The notes below the pieces were generated by a model. It was not told where the DNA came from, made no database searches, and saw only the letters and a program-made list of their open reading frames with translations. The translations under genes and the position numbers were made by a program. Of a DNA stretch of 64,000 nucleotides, positions 1-11,026 are shown piece after piece (position 1 is the first letter of the stretch; the number at the start of each line of letters is the position of its first letter). This stretch comes from Posidonia oceanica (Eukaryota > Streptophyta > Magnoliopsida > Alismatales > Posidoniaceae). Where the stretch lies: positions 51,860,001 through 51,924,000 of the forward strand of contig JAZBRS010000020.1 of the NCBI GenBank assembly GCA_037176725.1. Direction: 5' to 3'.

Positions 1-150
1 TTGAGTTTCCCCTGGATTCACTACTAACTGCGACCTTCTTCCCCCTTTTCCAGGATCCGATTGCACTGCGAGCTTTGGGCAGCGTGCGAGACACATCGTG
101 GGATGGTTTAGTGGGAAACAGTCATAGAATAGTGGTGATCCCTCCACTTA

Positions 151-172
151 CTTTCTTTCCCCTTTTGCAGAT
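151..172 (+). promoter_or_regulatory. Putative LTR-internal 3' splice site
   Basis: A long pyrimidine tract runs into GCAG at 167-170, followed by ATCTTCACACC. The equivalent site in the other four LTR copies is also a pyrimidine tract followed by GCAG or GTAG and GTCTTCAC or a close variant. The partner donor lies beyond the left edge here. Confidence 0.5.
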
Positions 173-249
173 CTTCACACCTGCATTGCATGGTCCTTAA
201 GCGGTGTTTGTCTTCACACTTACATCGCTTGCCTCTTTACTTGTTTGAT

Positions 250-695
250 TCTTCCACTTTGCATATTTTTCGCATCGTTTTGCACGCCCGTGTCTATTTT
301 TGCTCGTTTTCGCACCGTTTTGCCTGCCAGCATTTGTTTTCGCCTATGTTCGCATCTGTTTTTGCTCGTTTCGCGCTGTTTTGCTTGTCCGCATTTGTTT
401 TCGCTTGTTTCAGCATTGTTTTGCGTCCCTACTTCGTTTCTTGCACCATTTTGCGTTCCTGCTTTGCTTCTTGCACCGTTTGGCGTGCCCGCTTTGTTTC
501 TTTCACCATTTCGCATGCCTGTCTTGTTTCTTGCACCATTTTGCATGCCCGCTTTGTTTATTGCATCGTTTTACATGCCTACTTTGTTTCTTGCACCGTT
601 TTGCATGCCTGCCTTGTTTCTTGCACCATTTTGCATGCCCGCTTTGTTTATTGCACCGTTTTACGTGCCTACTTTGTTTCTTGCACCGTTTTGAA
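250..695 (+). repeat. 30-bp tandem repeat in LTR
   Basis: About 14 degenerate copies of a 30-bp unit containing TTTGCATGCCTGC and TTTGTTTCTTGCACC. As 30 is a multiple of three, every frame gives a ten-residue repeat, which explains the overlapping open frames on both strands. Copy number differs among LTRs: about 5 in the 3' LTR of A and about 10 in B. Confidence 0.85.
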
Positions 696-1389
696 TGTTT
701 CACGTTGTTTTCCTTTGCATGTTGCCCGTATTGCCTGGTTTTACCGATGTTTTGTTTTATCGCCTGCATTTGCATCTAGGGTAGTGATGCATACTGCTTG
801 GAGTTCTCACGAGCCAGGGTTCACCTGGTTCGGAACACAGACAGCGCTGCTGAGCACTTAGATTGCACGTTTAATTCCTTGCATCGCATTCCATCACTTA
901 GAGCACACTTATGAGCATCTAATCAGGCATTCATGGCACTTAGGCATTCAAAATCTACAGTTCCCTGCGTATGTGAGCGTAAGCCTAGAAAGACCGATTC
1001 TCGGGTGTGTCAGGGGTGCCTAACACCTTCCCCGCATGTAACAGGAGTCCTTGCCCTTTCTCATAGCTTGTAATGACCATATTACCCTTATCCTAGGCAT
1101 GAGTCACATCACTTGCATCTCATTTCATTTGTAATGCATCGCATTGCATCTTTTGCTTGGTTTTGCGTGTTTATTCACGCATTTCCCTGGTTTTCCTTGT
1201 CTCCCGACTTAATAGACACGGTGGCGACTCTGAATTGTATTATCTTCTTCTTTCCTTTTTAACTTTTTTAAGTGTTTTCAAGTCAAGTCTTCCTTCTCGG
1301 ACACAGCCGCTAGTAGTGAACCTGATTCTGATCGGTGCACGCGAGCTTTGGCAATGTGCATGGACGATCTGAACATCGGGATTACCACA

Positions 1390-3779
1390 GGGGCCTGCTA
1401 GGGCATTTACAATATATCAGTCACTTCATTGCACAGCTTACGCCCATTTGCGAGCCAATATTCAAGTTCCTGAAGAAGAATGCACAGATCGATTGGAGCG
1501 TGGAGTGCCAGCCTGCATTTGCCAAGATCAAGCAGCTGTTGATCAAGCCTCCTATCTTAGTTCCCCCCACACCAGGGAAACCCTTACTTCTCTACCTTTC
1601 TACCACGCAGCATTCCATGGGCGCCGTCTTGGGCCAACATGATGAGTCAGGTAGAAAGGAGCGGGCTATTTATTACCTGAGCAAGAAGTTCAATGAATGC
1701 GAAGCCAGGTACAGTACAATAGAGAAGACCTGCCTATCTCTTGTCTAGGCTGCACAGAAATTAAGGCATTACATGATGGCTTACCCAGTTCAGCTCTTGT
1801 GCCGGCATGACCCTATCAAGTTTCTCTTTCAGAAACCGGCCATGGTAAGCAGATGTGTTAAGTGGTAGGTGCTACTGTCTCAGTACGACATCACCTTTGT
1901 CACTCAGAAGTCCATGAAGGGCCAAGCTATGGTAGACCATCTTGCTGAGTTCCCTCTAGCTGAATATCAACCACTCTAGACGCAGTTTCCAGATGAAGAC
2001 ATTCTCTTTGCAATGGAGGACTCTGAGGAGAAAGACCCTAAAGATCAAGAGCAGTGGCAATTATACTTCGATGGTGCTGTGAACAAGAAGGGCCGAGGCA
2101 TAGGCGCAGTGCTGACAACGCCTTAGGGACAGATGATTCCCTTTGCCAGGAAGCTGACCTTCAAGTGCACCAATAACGAGGCAGAGTATAAGGCATGCAT
2201 CTTAGGACTGAATGTTGCCCTCGAGCAGGAGGTGCAGAAGCTGCTGGTGCACGGCGACGCTATGCTGGTGATTTCTCAAGTGAATGGCAACTGGAAGACA
2301 AAGGATCCGAAGTTACTGCCATATCATGAACACCTACTGAAGTTGATAGAACAGTTTGCGAGCATCCACTTCACATACATGAACCAAGCAAGGAACGCAT
2401 ATGCAGATGCGTTGGCAACCCTGGTGTCCTGGCTCAGCATACCTGAAGACAGCATAGTGGATGTATCTATTACTCGCATAGAGCAGCCTGCGCACTGCAT
2501 GAACATAGAAGAGGCTGATCCAGCAGAGGAGCAGCTCTGGTATCAAGACATAAAAGCTTTCCTGGAGTCTGGTAGCTTTCCACCCGGTACCTCAACAGTA
2601 GATAAAAGAACTCTGACACGTCTAGCGTCAAAGTATGTATTAGGGGCGGGACAGTTGTACAGAAGGTCATACAATCAAATGCTCCTGCGCTGCCTGAACA
2701 AATCAGAGGCTGACATGCTGATGCTTCAAGTGCATGCAGGGACTTGCAGCCTGCACATGAACGGTGTCCTCCTGGCCAAGAATATAATGCTTCAAGGATA
2801 CTTTTGGGTAACTATGGAAGCAGATTGCTGCCGGTTCATGCGCAGATGCCACAATTGTCAAGTGCATGGCAACTTCATTCGGGCGCCCCCACAAGAATTG
2901 CATAGCATGTCGTCGCCATGGCCCTTCTCCACCTAGGGGATTGATGTCATTGGCGCCATCCACCCTGCAGCTTCCAATTGTCATCGCTACATTCTGGTAG
3001 CGATTGATTACTTTACCAAGTAGGTGGAAGCAGCTTCTTACAAAACAGTTACTGCCGTGGCTACAGAAAAGTTTATCAGAAATCATATCATAGCCCGGTA
3101 TGGGGTCCCGCATGCCATCATCTCTGATAACGGCACAAATTTCATTGCTAAGAGGATCGAAGACTATCTGCAGAGCTTCAGCATCAAACACCACAGATCC
3201 TCGCCTTATCGGCCGTAGATGAACGGTGCAGTAGAGTTTGCCAACAAAAAGCTGGTTTAGATCCTGAAAAAGATGGCGGAAACTCATAAGGACTGGCACG
3301 ACAAGCTTCCTTACGCACTCTAGGCGTACTGGACATCTGTCCAGACTTCAACAGGAGCCACCCCATCCTCTCTAGTGTATGACATGGAGGTGGTGCTACC
3401 TATCGAGGTAGAGGTCCCGTCACTGTAGATCCTACGAGAAGCTGAGTTCGAAGAAGCAGAGTGGGTCGAAGACCACTGCGTCCAACTGAATCTGATTGAT
3501 GAGCACAAGCTGCAAGCTATGCATAATGCTCACTGTTACCAGAAGCGAATGGCCAAATCATACTTAAAGAAGGTTCAGCCTAGAGGCTTCCAGTCAGGAG
3601 ACCTTGTTCTGCGTGCCATTCACTTACCTGATGGTCGAGGGAAATTCCGACCTAATTAGCATGGGCCCTTTGTGGTCAAGCAGGTCTTTTCGGGCAGCGC
3701 TGTAACTCTTGAGGATATGGATCAGGTCGAACAGTTTAAGCCCGTCAACCTATGCTACTTCAAGAGGTACTATCAGTAG
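1390..3779 (+). pseudogene. pol: 5'-truncated pol: RNase H1 - archaeal-type RNase H - integrase
   Basis: The sequence starts abruptly at the RT thumb/connection (GLLGHLQYIS) directly after the LTR end, so the RT palm with YVDD is missing. A degenerate RNase H1 follows (STTQ where the first catalytic Asp is expected), then an archaeal-type RNase H (YFDG with Asp codon at 2070, NNEAEY, HGDAM, ADAL), and integrase with its HHCC zinc finger (VHAG...H, CHNC) and catalytic motifs: IDVIG, SDNGTNF and a retained Glu at 3234-3236. One frame runs the whole 2.4 kb without a frameshift. It is broken by eleven stops, all TAG, at 1746, 1866, 1977, 2124, 2934, 3021, 3216, 3258, 3321, 3426 and 3657. Most replace Trp or Gln seen in copies C and D. 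The natural stop is TAG at 3777. It cannot make a polyprotein. Confidence 0.93.
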
Positions 3780-4457
3780 CCCGGGGCAACCCCGTTGCAG
3801 ATGCTTTTCCCCCACCTATTCACTTGCATTCTCATCCTCCCTACATCTCCTATCTTGCCTCTTGCATCTCTATTCCTGTATATTTTCTTATGCTTCTTCT
3901 GTCCTTCTCTTGCATTTCTACTCCACTGCATATCCTCATTGCATTTTGTCCTTTCTGAACATCATCCCTTTTCCAATCATCATTGTCATCCTCATAAATC
4001 ATACATTGCATTTTTTGCCTGGTGATGAAAACCAGAAATGCTTGCCTACTATGGAAGGAGTCCACCTTGCCTCACCCGGCACTACTCGGATGTCTTAGCT
4101 AGTGAGGGAGCCACCACCCATCAGGACAGGCGAACAGCCCAAACTCATAGGACATACACCTCTAGAGGGAGAAAAAATGTTAGGATGCGAGTTGAAAAAG
4201 AAAGAGAATAGACATCTAAGCTTGGGCACATGCGAAAAGGAATAGAAGGCGAAGACAGAAGCTGGCCCTAAAGATAGGGGTGTGCAGTCTAACCTTGCTC
4301 CTTCAGCTCACCTTGAGAAGACCCAAAGCCCACATTCATGAACCTATGTACCCTTTTTCTTGCCTCCAAAATGGGGATAGCGGAAGCTTGTGAAAAAAAA
4401 GAAAAAAAGAAGAGAAAAAGAAGACAAACAAATAAAAAAAAGAGAAAAAGAAAAGAA
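3780..4457 (+). other. Element A post-pol spacer, left part
   Basis: Non-coding. A pyrimidine-rich stretch is followed by a block (about 4020-4170) that recurs inverted downstream of pol in C (31620-31790) and D (60150-60260). An A-rich tract at about 4395-4457 corresponds to the T-rich tracts read on the plus strand in C (31280-31375) and D (59840-59955). The spacer is cut here by element B and resumes at 18059. Confidence 0.75.
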
Positions 4458-4858
4458 GGGGTTAGAGGTTTGGAAAAGAGGTGGAATTTGGGGAGTGTGT
4501 GGCCTAGGGTCTCTAGTGTTGGACCTAGGGTTTGGGTTTAGATTTTGGAAGGTTTTAGAAGGGTTTTGAGGTATAGAAAAAGGGTAGTTTTACCTAGGTT
4601 TTTCTAGGGTTTTTGGGAGTGGTTTTGGTTTGAAATTTCCAAGGGCTTTTTGGTGGGTTTTCTAAGTTAGGAAGAGTGAGTTTTCCTATGATTTTTGGGT
4701 AATTTTTGGACTTGGGAAATGGGTGTGATTCTAGGTTAGGTTTGGGCTTGATTTGGAAAGAAGGATGAAAGGAAATGTGTAGGTTTGGACCTAGATTTGG
4801 GTTCAGAAGCCACCAGAAGATTTCCATTGATTCAACCTGTCAAAATGGGGTGTCAACA
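4458..4858 (-). repeat. Truncated 3' LTR of element B
   Basis: Starts on the minus strand with TGTTGACACCCC at 4858 and matches 17658-18058 of the 5' LTR over 401 bp without gaps (16 mismatches). At 4458 the match ends and element A's A-rich spacer begins. Confidence 0.9.
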
Positions 4859-4873
4859 GATGCCCCTCCCTGA
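4859..4873 (-). promoter_or_regulatory. Polypurine tract of element B
   Basis: Reads TCAGGGAGGGGCATC on the minus strand, immediately before the LTR TG. The same tract precedes the 3' LTR of A at 21747-21761. It primes plus-strand DNA synthesis. Confidence 0.85.
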
Positions 4874-6240
4874 GCGAGGTCAAGCGAAGCGAGGCCGCTG
4901 CTCAGGGTTGACAAGACACCCCATCTGACCAATGGGAGCAGAAGTTTGCTATTGGCGTGAGTTACTTATTCGGCGGATGCACCGAACGTCATAACTCGTT
5001 GCCGAATGTAAATGAATGCAAATGCAGATGTTAGTGCAAAAGTTAGTACAAATGCGAATGCTGATGCAATACAAATGATGCTGATGATGTTGATGATGCT
5101 GATGCTGATGCTGATGCTGATGAAGCTGATGATGCCGATGCTGATGCTAGTGCTGATGCTTGCTATGCTACGAGTGCTAATGCTGATGCTGGTGCAGTGT
5201 GGTGTGATGCATGCTGAAGCGAGGGGAAGCAGAAAGTGCGATGATGCAACGCGACAAGTTGGCTGCTCGTCCAAGCTTGCGCAACAGGGGTTCCAGAAGG
5301 ACCAATGCGCTTGCCGCTTGGGCAAGTTGGCTGCTAGTCCAGGGGTGGCCAAAGGGCCCTTGTCCGTTTGGGACAAGTGAAAGTGAGCAGGAGCTCGCGA
5401 TGTCACGAGAAGGGGAAAATGCTTGCCTCCAAGCGAGGCAGCAAGCAGGCAGAAAAGGCAGGAAGGGGTAATGCAATGCAAAGGATGTCCTAGGCAATGC
5501 AAGGAGGTGAATGCAAATGCAGATGAATGCGAACTCTAGAATGCTTATGCTAATGCAAATGGTATGCTTATGCTAAAGCTTACTGTGCTGTACTCCTCTA
5601 GGGGAAAGCAGGATGGTGCATGCACGCAGGAGAGGCGGAGAATGCAATGCAATGCAAAAGCTGAAAGTAAAGTGCTGCAAGTAAAGTGCTGAAAGGAAAT
5701 TGCTGGAAGTAAAGTGCTGGAAGGAAGGTGCTGAAAGGAAAGGGCTGGAAGTAAAGTGCTGAAATGAAAGTTGCTGGAAAGAAAGTGCTGGAAGTAAAGT
5801 GCTGGATGTAAAGTGCTGCAAGGAAAGTTGCTGAAAATAAAGTGCTGAAAGTAAAGGCTGAAAGTAAAGATGCTAGAAGTAAAGGTTGAAAGTAAAGGCT
5901 AAAAAGTAAAGGTGCTGGAAAGTAAAGATGCTGGAAATAAAGGCTGAATGGAAAGTGCTGAGAAGTAAAATTTGTTGTGGATGTGCATGCGATGGCGGGC
6001 AGCTAATGCCCAGGAGAGCGAAATGCGGAAGTTGGTGTAAGGAGCATAGAGGAGCAGTAGCGCAATAAAGGTGCAATGTTATGCAATGTTATGCAGTGAA
6101 ATGCAGGGTATAGACAATGGAGCGTCGAGCACGCGAAACCGAGAAATCAATCCTGGTTGCACGATGCTCGGGCAATGATGAAATGCAATACTAGGACTGA
6201 CTCTACAGAGGACACAAGGAAGCTATATGATGTCATGCAA
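4874..6240 (-). repeat. Simple-repeat-rich 3' UTR of element B
   Basis: The first ~120 bp match the inner side of the polypurine tract in A and D. Next come ATGCTG-type microsatellites (about 5010-5190), a unique stretch (5210-5480) and a degenerate ~15-bp repeat with core AAAGTGCTGGAAGT (5650-5960). ATGCAATGC words are scattered throughout. No coding potential is seen. Confidence 0.75.
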
Positions 6241-6284
6241 TGTGAATGCTGATGCCATGCAACAAAATGCTATTAAACTACGAT

Positions 6285-6670
6285 GAAATGAGTGATAGGT
6301 TAATGGACCTATCGCCGAATAGTTAGGGCTATCAGCTCGCTGAGGAGTTGACGGACTCATCACCGGATAGTTAGGGCTATCAGCCCGATGAGGAGTTAAC
6401 GGACTCATCACCGGATAGTTCGGGCTATCAACCCGAATGAGGGTGGACAGGGGACGGGTATACTGAACTAGAAGGTGCGGTAGAGGTCCGAAGATGCTCC
6501 CACGACAGTTGGGGATGTCAGCCCAATGCAGATGAAATGGGATACCACGGGGCAGCAAAAAAGATGCCCCTGGCACCAAAATGAAAGGTGTATGAATGGA
6601 TGGAGGAATGGATGTGAGGTGATAGGTTGACGGACCCATTACCGAGCAGTTAGGGCTGCCAGCCCGGTGA
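6285..6670 (-). repeat. Hairpin tandem repeats of element B, block 1
   Basis: Units of about 50 bp pair a short inverted repeat (GATAGG...CCTATC or GAGTTGACGGACTC) with TAGTTAGGGCTATCAGCCCG. They lie at 6288-6445 and 6615-6670. The intervening segment has one arm of the double stem-loop (6541-6577). Related to the 48-bp array in element C. Confidence 0.8.
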
Positions 6671-6682
6671 GATGAGGAGGAC

Positions 6683-6757
6683 AATACCATGGGGCAGCAA
6701 AAAGGATGCCCCTGGTATCAGGATGATACCAGGGGACAGCCGAAGCGCCCCTGGCAC
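6683..6757 (-). other. Conserved double stem-loop, element B copy
   Basis: Two adjacent inverted repeats: AATACCATGGGGCA pairing with TGCCCCTGGTATC, then GATACCAGGGG pairing with CCCCTGGCACC. Equivalent 76-78 nt structures lie in A (20120-20195), C (28301-28378) and D (57487-57563). Confidence 0.7.
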
Positions 6758-8180
6758 CGAAGTGCAAGGATGGGTGGATGATAGGTTGACGAACCTATTG
6801 TCGAGCAGTTAGGGGTGCCAGCCCGGATGCAAGAAATGAGGAATGCAAAGAGAAGACAGGAAACCCCCCTATGTTGGGTGTGCAATGGTCTCAGCGCGGG
6901 CATGCTTCGTGGCGTCACGAGGTGACAAATGAGGGACATGCCGGTCATCAAGGACCTACCCAACGCGGTGGGCGACAAAACTCTGAAAAGCGTGGAGCCT
7001 CTGAGCGAGATCAGGCAAAAAGTGCTCATCCTTGACTCTGGTTTTCGAAAATAGGGAGAAGGGAAGAAGATAACAATATATTACAGCATGCATTTTTGGT
7101 GGCTTTGGACTCAAAAGCAATTGCTAAGAGGGTGCTTCTACACTTTCTAACTCAGGAGACTCGATCCTCGAGCAACGCCATGCCGAGTTGTGGTCGGTGG
7201 CTCTCATTCTTACTCTTGGCTCAGGATGAGGCTTTGGCTTTGCAGAGTATAGCCTTCAGCTGCCGGTAGGTGGCAGAAGCGTTGGATGTAGCTTCACAGC
7301 CTCCGTCTTAATTCCTCGGGGACCGACTACCACTTTTAACGCTCACAGAATGATGTTTCTTTTCCCCTCTTGAGTGACCGAATCTGCATCTAGCCTTCCA
7401 GGAAGTAAATGTTGTCTGCACTGGGGAATGGAGCGTGCTGTTGCGCTCGGAGGGTGGGGCCAGGTCCTCTTGATTAAGTGTCCCATGCAGTTGCCAGTGT
7501 GGCGCTTGGAGTTGATAACTGAGGTGGCTTCAACGCTCGTCCGAATTACTCCTCTCTTGAGTGCCTTCTTTCTTCAACTCTTGTCTTCATTTTTCTTTTA
7601 CGCTCAGCATGCATATCATGTTAACATATTCTTTTACTCACATGATCTCTATTCTTTTGAATATGCATGTCTTCGCCCTCTTGGGGTAGCAGTCCCTGAT
7701 GAGGCGCTAAGAGTTCGGCTGATCGGCGTACACCTTCAGCCTCTACAATGTGTGCTTACGGCCTCTGGCTATGCTCTGCTCTGCTTCGGTCCTCTCCATG
7801 TTCGGTGGACTCTCTTGATAGGGTGGATCTCGCTTGTAGTGTTCTGAAACTCAGCGAGATGCTCTATTCTGCTCTCAGTCTCACTTTGTGGCCACATGCA
7901 AGAGATGGCGCTGCTCGGGTGAGACCTTCCTGAGATTGTCACTGCTTGACATCCTCCAGGCACTGCTTCTCTGTCCGTAGCCAGGTTTCTGATTATACAA
8001 ATGTTTATGGGTTTTGTATATTTTAGAAGGGAAGGGACAAGCATGTTTTTGGGTTTTTGCATTGGTTTTGTATTTTTTATGGTTTTTGGTTTAAGAAAAC
8101 ATAAAAAGGGAAAATGAACAGCAATGCGAGAAAATATTTTTGCTTTTTTTTTTTTGATTTTCTTGATTTTTTTTGGTGCT
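6758..8180. other. Unassigned non-coding segment of element B
   Basis: One more hairpin unit lies at about 6780-6830. From about 6840 to 8180 I see no match to A, C or D, no convincing ORF and no tandem repeat. The 157-residue open frame at 7374-7847 has no recognisable domain. The right end (7990-8180) is T-rich. It could be family-specific 3' UTR, a captured fragment or a remnant of another insertion. Confidence 0.5.
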
Positions 8181-8284
8181 TTTGTGTTTTACAGGATGCA
8201 AGAAATGACGACATGTATGTGCAAAAAACGATATGCATGATGACAGATATGTACAAAGAATGATAGATATGCAGAAGAATGTGC

Positions 8285-8440
8285 AGAGTGATAGGTTGAC
8301 GGACCTATCATCGAATAGTTAGGGATATCAGCCCGAGGATGACAGGTTAACGGACCTATCATCGAGCAGTTAGGGGTGCCAGCCCGGGGGTGACAGGTTA
8401 ACGAACCTATCACCGAGCAGTTAGGGGTGCCAGCCCGGAT
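8285..8440 (-). repeat. Hairpin tandem repeats of element B, block 2
   Basis: Three units of about 50 bp, each with GATAGGTTGACGGACCTATC or a GACAGG variant followed by GAGCAGTTAGGGGTGCCAGC. Same class as block 1, about 1.5 kb away. Confidence 0.8.
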
Positions 8441-8596
8441 GCAATGGAATGAATGCAAGAAGCAGAAAGGGATGCATGCTTTTTAATGGGTTTTGTTGAT
8501 TTTATGCCTTTTATGATTTTCAGGCAAGGCGAAAAACCACAAAAACAAAATAAAACGAAAAGAAAAGACAATGCAGGAAACAAAAGAGAGGTAAGA

Positions 8597-8607
8597 AGGA
8601 CTTACCT
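8597..8607 (-). promoter_or_regulatory. Putative 5' splice site at end of gag region
   Basis: The minus strand reads GATAG|GTAAGTCC with the first intron base at 8605, a consensus plant donor followed by T-rich sequence. The only frame open up to here meets TAA inside the donor itself (AG-GTAA). Ogre elements are known for an intron between their gag-pro and pol parts; by inference this is such a donor whose downstream exon has been lost. Confidence 0.45.
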
Positions 8608-11026
8608 ATCAACAACCTCAGGAGGGAGGTGCTGGGTTTGCTCCTACGCTGCTGATGTTGTCGGCGGAGTCCACGGTTGGTAGTGCGGGGAGCACTGGGG
8701 CTACTGGAGCAGCTGACGGCGGTGCGGGGAGCACTGGAGCTGCAAAAGTTGGAGGAGGAACTACTTGGACGACGCTACACCTGGGCTTGCTGTCGATGCT
8801 GCCGTTGCATCTCCGAGCGTCCCTCAGATGAGATAAGAAAGAAAGGAAAAGGGGATCGCACCGATGGGATCAGAAGGATCCATCGGAGCAGAGCTGGACT
8901 CAGAAAAGACTGGGATAGACCCCTGAGGTTTCGACAACTGCGAAGCCTGAAGGGTCGGCTACACTAGGGTGTGCAAGTGCAGGTGCAGGTGTATGTGCAA
9001 GTGCTGGCTCTTGCTCGCCAACGCTGATGATCCTGCAATCGATCAGGCGCTGAACATCCCGGAGAGTGAGACAGTTGTCCGTCGAGTGTCTGGTGGCCCG
9101 ATGGAAACTGCAGAACTGATCCGTATCATGCCACCACGGAGGGGGAATTGGTGACGGACGGACAGCCAGGAGTCTCAGGAGCGACTCAACTTGAGGGATG
9201 ACGCTCAGTGGTTCGGGGAGAGGCGTGTAATCACACTCAGCCCGACGAGGTCGTCTTTGCCTTGGATGGAGTCCTTGTCGAGCAGGTGAGACATGATGCA
9301 CAGGCTCGACAGTGACAGTGTGCTCAGTGGGTGCATAATTAGGTGCGTGCTCTAGCGGAAAAGGGTCTAGCTGACTCTCTGCATAGGCAGGCTCTTCAGG
9401 GGGATCGGCGCATGCTACGGCGTGCTGTTTGGAGCAGCCAGGAGCAGAGTTGTTGTTGTTGCTGTTGCTGGAGGTGTTGGCCTGCCTAGCCAATGCAGAA
9501 AGTGCGGGGAAATGCCCACTTCGCAGCGAGCTTTCCACGCAGACGCCAGCCCTAATCAGCGATGCATGGCTAGTGATGTGTTGAATGCAAAGCAGAGTCC
9601 CAATCGCTGGCAGCGCCCCTTTAACGATCATCTCGATAGAATCCTCCTCGGAGGGTTTATCTTTGACCTGGGCAGCTAAGGAGCGCCAGCGACCGACATA
9701 CTCCCCGAATGGCTCTTGGGGCCTCTGTCGGATGGCGACAAGATCCTCCCTCTTAGGGATCAGGTCGAGGTTGAAAGCATACTGCTCAAGGAAGGCCTGA
9801 GAAAGATCAGTCTAAGTTCGAATTGCAGCCATGTCAAGGGAAGTGAACCACTTGAGCGCGGGGCCGGTTAAACTCTTCTGAAACAGGCGGATAAGGAGCC
9901 TTTCATCAGCTTGAAGCTGAGTAAGGTCCCCACAATACATTTTCAAATGCGAAATAGGGCAGCCTTTACCATTGTATTTATCGAAGACCGGGATACGGAA
10001 CTTCGAAGGGAGTGCAGCCTTGGGAAAGAGACAGAGGTCGCGAAACTGGTAAGACTGGTGGTCCTTGCCCTGTACTAGACGTAGTGCTTTCTCCAGAACA
10101 TCCATCCTGTTATTGATGGGGTCTGAGTTGGCTGCCATAGGGGATGGTGCAGTAGGGGTAGGGACCACATACGCCGAGTGGGTCACACCTAAGTGCTCCT
10201 CCGGATCCACCATTGTGTCGCCTGGTGGAGCGACAGGATGGCCAGCGCATCCGTGCAGTGATGCTATGTAGGCAGGAAAGTGTGCTGGGTTTTGAACCTG
10301 ATGCAAGGGAGATGGGTAGACAATATGCTGTGCAGTGCGTGGTGCAGAGTGTTGGAGCAACAGTTGCTGCGCAGGCGTGATGCCGGGCAGCAAGCTAGTG
10401 GGATACTGTGCTCCAACCAGCCTGATGGACCGATCACCAGGAAATGGAGTTGCATGTAGTGCATAGTGTTGTACAGAAGCAGGAGACAGATGCTGCGCCC
10501 CCATCACCGGAGCAGTGTGTAGTTGGGGCGATGGTCTAGGCAGGAGTGCAGTGTGTGCAAGAGCAGGCCGCAGAGGAGCCTCAAGGGCAACAGGAACACC
10601 AGAGGGGCGAACTGATAGAGCCATACTTTGCAGTGTGTGGGCAAGCTCCATCAGGTGCTGATACCACATTTCAGGGGACCCGTGAGTGGGAATACTGAAT
10701 TGCAGGACCGGCTGGGAGGCAGACTCAAGAGATCGGGAACCTAGGGTAAGGGTCGCTGCAGCAGAAGGGACAAAGCCCTGGGACGAAGGGGTCAGAGGCA
10801 CCTCCGGAGCGCGAGGGGCGGTCATCGAGACAGATTTGACGATCGAATCCGGAGGGACGCAAGTCTGCCAATGGCCCGCAGCAAACTGGGGTGCCCTAGA
10901 CACCTAAGGGTGGAATCCTGGTGTCACAGAGGGCACAGAGCGAATGGAAGTGAAATCCAGAGGAACCCAAGTGGTAAACCCCTCCGAGTCAACAGTAAAG
11001 TGGAGCTCACTGGCAGACTGGGCCAT
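8606..11026 (-). pseudogene. gag: Element B gag (nucleocapsid/capsid polyprotein), broken
   Basis: The start is ATG at 11026 (MAQSASEL), matched by MAQHTLEP in element C. A Pro/Ala-rich N-terminal half comes first, then the retrotransposon Gag core (QFRDL...LKMYCGDLTQLQADE...ALKWFTSLD), then a linker with an Asn run, then a knuckle-like motif at 9071-9112 with spacing C-X2-H-X4-H-X4-C. TAG stops fall at 10904 and 9812; the latter replaces a Trp kept in C. The gag frame ends at TGA 8900. Homology to the C gag-pro linker (MDPSDPIG against VDPSDLIQ) continues in another frame to the donor at 8605, so there is one frameshift. Gag would assemble virus-like particles in the cytoplasm. Confidence 0.9.

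Larger units (their letters stand above)
1..1389 (+). repeat. 3' part of element A 5' LTR
   Basis: Matches the last part of the 3' LTR of A (about 26290-27358) and, inverted, the LTRs of B and D. It ends at 1389 in ...GGGATTACCACA, the same terminus as the B LTR (GGGATTACTACA), so the LTR end is intact. In the stretch from about 700 to 870 I count roughly 20 mismatches in 168 bp against the 3' LTR copy, so the two LTRs of A have diverged by about 12% there. It contains a 30-bp tandem repeat block and a splice-acceptor-like site (separate entries). Long reading frames here are products of the repeat. Confidence 0.85.

Noticed and set aside
190..861. Long open frames (up to 223 residues) with Phe/Cys/Ala-rich repeats
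   Set aside because: They follow the 30-bp LTR repeat, occur in several frames on both strands, and are not conserved in length in the other LTRs.
1390..3779. TAG read as glutamine, or programmed amber readthrough, to rescue the frames
   Set aside because: Many TAGs stand at Trp positions and their places differ among copies; decay explains both.
5012..5502. Met/Leu-rich and Ser/Ile-rich open frames in element B
   Set aside because: Translation of ATGCTG-type microsatellite DNA.
7374..7847. 157-residue plus-strand open frame in element B
   Set aside because: No recognisable domain, no supporting neighbours, opposite to the element's sense strand.
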